From: Gammaproteobacteria bacterium
Lineage (GTDB): Bacteria; Pseudomonadota; Gammaproteobacteria; Steroidobacterales; Woeseiaceae
Assembly: GCA_003645495.1 (NCBI GenBank)
Contig: QNFK01000057.1
Span: 1-8,297, forward strand
Direction of reading: 5' to 3'
DNA length: 8,297 nt
Within the stretch, counting starts at the first letter, position 1. The number at the start of each line of letters is the position of its first letter. The notes beneath the pieces are model-generated. The model searched no databases. It saw nothing but the letters and a program-made list of their open reading frames with translations, and was not told the DNA's origin. Below are positions 5,566 through 8,297 of the stretch, piece after piece. Made by a program: the position numbers and the translations under genes.

Positions 5566-7025
5566 ACCCTTAGCTCCTGCAGCAGATCTGAGGCCAGCAG
5601 CCCGCGCTGCCCGGCCGCCGCCGCGGCATCGCCAGCTTGTGCATGAATCTCGACCGCGGCAACCGCCGCACGTTCCGGCGCCAGCCCTTGCGCCCGCATG
5701 GCTACAGCAATACCGGTAAGCACATCGCCCATACCGGGGCTCGCCATGCCCGGATTTCCCGCGCTGCAGAGCCAGTCCGGACCATCATGCGACGAAACCA
5801 GTGACCCGGAGCCTTTTAGGATGATCGTGCCGCCATATTTTTGCCTGAGCTTCGCCAGCGAACCACTTCGATCAGCCTGGATTTCACTGCTGCTGCTATC
5901 GAGCAGACGCGCGGCCTCACCGGGATGGGGCGTCAGAATCCAGTCGTCCCTGCGTTCATCCGTTGCCGCCAGCAGCGTCAGGGCATCCGCATCAACGACC
6001 AATGGCAAGCCAGACTGCAGGACCGCATCGAGCAAAGCTTGTGACCAGTCACTGGTACCGAGTCCCGGACCTAACGCCACAACAGTGGCGCGCTCCAGCA
6101 GCGGCGCTAAATCTTTCGCTGTTGCAGCGCCGACGCACATCAGTTCGGGCCGATTGGCGGGTATAAATGCGGCATGCGCGGGGTGTGTAGCAATGCTGAC
6201 CAAACCAGCACCGCTACGCAGAGCCGCTTCCCCGCAAAGCCTGACGGCGCCGGGCATTCCCGGTCCGCCACCGACCACCAGCACGTGACCGAAATCGCCT
6301 TTGTGTGAATTGCGTTTTCGCGGTGGCAGTGCCGAATGTACAATATCGCTGCCAATGCGACGCATCGCCGCGAATTTTCCGGCGTAGCACTCTTGCGGGA
6401 TGTCCAGTCCGGCGAAAAGCAGGCGACCTGTGTATTCCGGCCCGGTATCGAGGAACAAGCCCCCTTTCAAGCCGACGAAGGTGACGGTGAGGTCCGCACG
6501 AACCGCAATACCCATCACTGCACCCGAGTCGGCATTGAGACCCGAAGGTATGTCGAGCGCAAGCACCGGCGCCGGGTGCACATTCATCGCCTCCACAACT
6601 TCTGCGTACCGACCGGCAACGTCTCTCTCTATGCCGCTGCCAAGCAGCGCATCGACCAGCAGATCGGCTTCATCGTCCAGCGTCCCCTCAAAATTGGCGA
6701 GGACGCCACCTTCTGCAGCGAAATCCACGCATGCTGTAGCCGCATCGCCGCTCAGGGATTCCGGATCGGCCAGGGTCAGCACAGACACGCCGATCCCCTG
6801 CAGGGCCGCCAGCCGTGCGAGAACGTAACCGTCACCGCCATTGTTGCCGCTGCCACAGACAATCTGCCAGCGTTTTGCTTGCGGAAATTCGGCCCGGACT
6901 GCATCAAGCGCGGCCTGCGCTGCCCGGGTCATCAATGCATAGCCACTGATGCCAGCATCATTGATTGCAGCGTGATCGATCTTGCGAACATCGGCTACGG
7001 CGTAAATTTCGGCAGGCAAACTCAT
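5550..7025 (-). CDS. nnr: Bifunctional NAD(P)H-hydrate epimerase / ADP-dependent dehydratase
   Basis: This 491-residue two-domain enzyme repairs hydrated NADH and NADPH: the N-terminal YjeF_N domain interconverts the R and S hydrates, and the C-terminal ribokinase-like domain dehydrates the S form using ADP. The epimerase half (about 1-215) shows CGSGNNGGDGYVLAR (57-71), VDALLGSG (124-131) with a conserved Asp125, DIPSGLNADSG (158-168) and TVTFVGLKGGL (180-190). The dehydratase half (about 230-491) shows HKGDFGHVLVVGGG (241-254), ALGPGLG (317-323), VVDADALTLL (343-352), TPHPGEAARLL (365-375), ILKGSGSLV (402-410) and the nucleotide-binding GNPGMASPGMGDVLTG (423-438). Length matches E. coli Nnr (515 aa). 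No clear Shine-Dalgarno precedes the ATG at 7023-7025; a promoter lies just upstream. It leads the nnr-tsaE unit and diverges from queG. Confidence 0.97.
   Translation of the reverse strand: MSLPAEIYAVADVRKIDHAAINDAGISGYALMTRAAQAALDAVRAEFPQAKRWQIVCGSGNNGGDGYVLARLAALQGIGVSVLTLADPESLSGDAATACVDFAAEGGVLANFEGTLDDEADLLVDALLGSGIERDVAGRYAEVVEAMNVHPAPVLALDIPSGLNADSGAVMGIAVRADLTVTFVGLKGGLFLDTGPEYTGRLLFAGLDIPQECYAGKFAAMRRIGSDIVHSALPPRKRNSHKGDFGHVLVVGGGPGMPGAVRLCGEAALRSGAGLVSIATHPAHAAFIPANRPELMCVGAATAKDLAPLLERATVVALGPGLGTSDWSQALLDAVLQSGLPLVVDADALTLLAATDERRDDWILTPHPGEAARLLDSSSSEIQADRSGSLAKLRQKYGGTIILKGSGSLVSSHDGPDWLCSAGNPGMASPGMGDVLTGIAVAMRAQGLAPERAAVAAVEIHAQAGDAAAAAGQRGLLASDLLQELRVWVNG
5574..5577 (-). 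promoter_or_regulatory. Ribosome binding site of tsaE inside the end of nnr
   Basis: GGAG on the minus strand, eight bases upstream of the TTG start, lies within the last codons of nnr (Gln-Glu-Leu). It supports the TTG start and an overlapping nnr-tsaE operon. Confidence 0.55.
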
Positions 7026-7069
7026 GATTTTTTAACGACTCTGGTCGACGGTTGACTAATAGATGCAAT

Positions 7070-7075
7070 TATACT
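7070..7075 (+). promoter_or_regulatory. Candidate -10 box for queG, overlapping the nnr -10
   Basis: TATACT (five of six to consensus) on the plus strand shares bases 7070-7073 with the nnr TATAAT on the other strand. No strong -35 is present at normal spacing; the nearest is TCGACG 19 bases upstream. A transcript from here would have a short leader of about 17 bases carrying the AAGGA. Confidence 0.3.
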
Positions 7076-7085
7076 GACAGATCAG

Positions 7086-7090
7086 AAGGA
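7086..7090 (+). promoter_or_regulatory. Ribosome binding site of queG
   Basis: AAGGA lies eight bases before the TTG at 7099-7101. It decides in favour of this TTG over the next in-frame TTG at 7141, which has no such site. Confidence 0.65.
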
Positions 7091-7098
7091 ACCAATTT

Positions 7099-8187
7099 TT
7101 GGACGAAGTCATTCAGAAAGATAAACCGGACCAGCAACAATTGGCGGATGATATTCGCCGTTGGGGCGACGAACTCGGTTTCCAGCAGGTCGGCATCAGT
7201 GACATCGATCTGAGCCAGGCCGAGCAGCGTCTCGCGGACTGGTTGGAACATGACTACCAGGGCGAGATGGGCTACATGTCGCGCCATGGATTGAAACGTA
7301 GCCGACCTGAGATGCTGGTACCAGGCACGATCAGTGTCATCTCGGTCCGCATGGATTATTTCCCGCAGGACCAGCAAATTGCGACAGACCTGCTGGATCA
7401 CCCAAGCAAAGGATATGTTTCACGTTACGCGCTGGGTCGTGACTACCACAAGGTCATGCGCAGTCGACTGCGGGCGCTCGCAAAACGCATTGAAGAGAAG
7501 ATTGGTCCGCTAGGTCACCGTGTATTCGTCGACAGTGCGCCGGTCCTCGAAAAAGCACTGGCCGAAAAAGCCGGTCTCGGCTGGATAGGCAAACATACAA
7601 ACCTGATCAATCGTGACGCCGGGTCCTGGTTTTTCCTGGGCGAGTTATATATTGATATTGCGCTGCCGGCGGATCCGTCCGAAACATCACATTGCGGAAC
7701 GTGCCGGGCTTGTATGGATGTATGCCCGACAGATGCGATCGTCGCACCGTACCAGGTGGATGCACGTCGTTGCATTTCCTATCTGACGATCGAACTGAAA
7801 GGCGAAATTCCGTTACCACACCGCAAGCTGATCGGTAACCGAATTTATGGTTGCGATGACTGCCAGCTGTTTTGCCCATGGAACAAGTTTGCAACGCAAA
7901 CGGCCGAAAAGGACTTCGCGCCACGCCACGATCTCGATGACCAGGAATTGGTGCACCTGTTTTCCTGGAGCGAAACAGAGTGGCTTGAAAAAACCGAAGG
8001 AAGTGCGATACGCAGAATTGGTTACGACCAATGGCTGCGAAATATTGCCGTTGCTCTTGGCAATGCCGAAAAAAGTGCGCACGTCGTGGATGCATTACTG
8101 GCTAAACAAAATACGGACTCACAATTGGTCAATGATCACGTACAGTGGGCGCTGGATCAGCAATCCGGCGAATCGAACAGCGAATAA
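7099..8187 (+). CDS. queG: Epoxyqueuosine reductase QueG
   Basis: The 362-residue cytoplasmic protein performs the last step of queuosine synthesis, reducing epoxyqueuosine at position 34 of tRNA(Asp, Asn, His, Tyr) with cobalamin and two [4Fe-4S] clusters. The N-terminal cobalamin-binding part shows YVSRYALGRDYHKVMRSRL (106-124) and VFVDSAPVLEKALAEKAGLGWIGKHTNLI (142-170); Asp145 corresponds to the proposed catalytic acid. The ferredoxin-like part has CGTCRACMDVCP (C199, C202, C205, C209), RRCISYLTIE (C225) and GCDDCQLFCPWN (C252, C255, C259), i.e. all eight cluster cysteines. A HEAT-like C-terminal tail follows (about 285-350). Length is near E. coli QueG (379 aa). The start is TTG, supported by AAGGA eight bases upstream and by alignment of the N-terminus. 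It is divergent from nnr, as in E. coli. Confidence 0.96.
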   Translation: MDEVIQKDKPDQQQLADDIRRWGDELGFQQVGISDIDLSQAEQRLADWLEHDYQGEMGYMSRHGLKRSRPEMLVPGTISVISVRMDYFPQDQQIATDLLDHPSKGYVSRYALGRDYHKVMRSRLRALAKRIEEKIGPLGHRVFVDSAPVLEKALAEKAGLGWIGKHTNLINRDAGSWFFLGELYIDIALPADPSETSHCGTCRACMDVCPTDAIVAPYQVDARRCISYLTIELKGEIPLPHRKLIGNRIYGCDDCQLFCPWNKFATQTAEKDFAPRHDLDDQELVHLFSWSETEWLEKTEGSAIRRIGYDQWLRNIAVALGNAEKSAHVVDALLAKQNTDSQLVNDHVQWALDQQSGESNSE

Positions 8188-8208
8188 CTGCAAGGACTCT
8201 TAACCCTC

Positions 8209-8297
8209 ATGTTCAAAGCACCCAAATCGGACTTCCTTGTTCCGTTCGACGGAACTTTTCGCATTGCCGATGCCGCAACAAAACCCGGGGCTAAGCA
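8209..8297 (+). CDS. Probable PPK2-family polyphosphate kinase, N-terminal fragment
   Basis: An ATG at 8209-8211 opens a frame that runs off the right edge after 29 codons. It begins MFKAPKSDFLVPFDGTFRIA and ends with KPGAK. The 'PFDG(S/T)FR-A-DA-T' pattern recalls the N-terminus of PPK2-type polyphosphate:nucleotide phosphotransferases, which move phosphate between polyphosphate and nucleotides; the diagnostic Walker motifs lie outside the window, so this is a recognition of pattern, not proof. AAGGA occurs 12 bases upstream, a longer spacing than usual. It follows queG by 21 bases on the same strand, so read-through or co-transcription from queG is likely. It could instead be an unrelated hypothetical protein. 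Confidence 0.5.
   Translation, partial: MFKAPKSDFLVPFDGTFRIADAATKPGAK

Larger units (their letters stand above)
7068..7095 (-). promoter_or_regulatory. Sigma-70-like promoter for nnr-tsaE
   Basis: On the minus strand TTGGTT (7090-7095), 16 bases, then a perfect TATAAT (7068-7073). Transcription would start near 7061, about 36 bases before the nnr ATG. The -35/-10 spacing is the same as in the amiB promoter. Its -35 box borders the queG ribosome binding site on the opposite strand. Confidence 0.5.

Noticed and set aside
6336..7055. A 239-codon open frame on the plus strand opposite nnr
   Set aside because: It is fully antisense to the well-conserved nnr coding sequence, has no recognisable domain and has low-complexity shadow-like composition.
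1..8297. CRISPR arrays, tRNA/rRNA genes, insertion-sequence transposases, phage or toxin-antitoxin genes
   Set aside because: None seen. All long gene frames belong to recognised housekeeping families, and the only repeats are the palindromic elements reported above.

Overview
The window looks like a chromosomal core-gene segment of a gammaproteobacterium. The gene order queG <> nnr-tsaE-amiB-mutL-miaA-hfq-hflX is the familiar gammaproteobacterial arrangement (E. coli has yjeS/queG, yjeF/nnr, yjeE/tsaE, amiB, mutL, miaA, hfq, hflX), and every protein reads as a close match to its family. MutL carries the C-terminal endonuclease motifs, which suggests a lineage without Dam/MutH-directed repair, so not an enteric or Vibrio relative. 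The sequence does not allow a firmer placement.

Layout, left to right. All genes from 1 to 7025 are on the minus strand and should be read right to left. At 1-114 is the 5' end of hflX, then hfq (138-386). A 250-base gap follows, holding a 16-bp palindrome and a 74-bp interlocked inverted repeat (561-634). Next come miaA (637-1560) and mutL (1560-3317), which overlap by one base. A 333-base gap holds a pair of REP-like repeats in inverted orientation plus a perfect 20-bp-stem hairpin. Then come amiB (3651-4973) with its own likely promoter, tsaE (5077-5565), and nnr (5550-7025), the last two overlapping by 16 bases. On the plus strand, queG (7099-8187) diverges from nnr across 73 bases, and the first 29 codons of a probable PPK2-family polyphosphate kinase follow it (8209 to the window edge).

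The cluster combines housekeeping functions: tRNA modification (QueG for queuosine, TsaE for t6A37, MiaA for i6A37), metabolite repair (Nnr), cell separation (AmiB), mismatch repair (MutL), sRNA-based regulation (Hfq) and ribosome rescue/GTPase function (HflX).

The most striking observation is that mutL is interrupted by an in-frame TAG at 2961-2963 (codon 119), exactly where related MutL proteins have a conserved Trp in an 'AWQ' motif. A single TGG-to-TAG transition explains it, and the frame is otherwise fully open with all motifs intact. This is either a very recent loss of mismatch repair (a mutator genotype), a single-base sequencing error, or, less likely, suppression of the stop. The mutL-miaA block is also bracketed by two unrelated palindromic repeat elements. 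I see no phage, CRISPR, toxin-antitoxin or other undescribed multi-gene system here.
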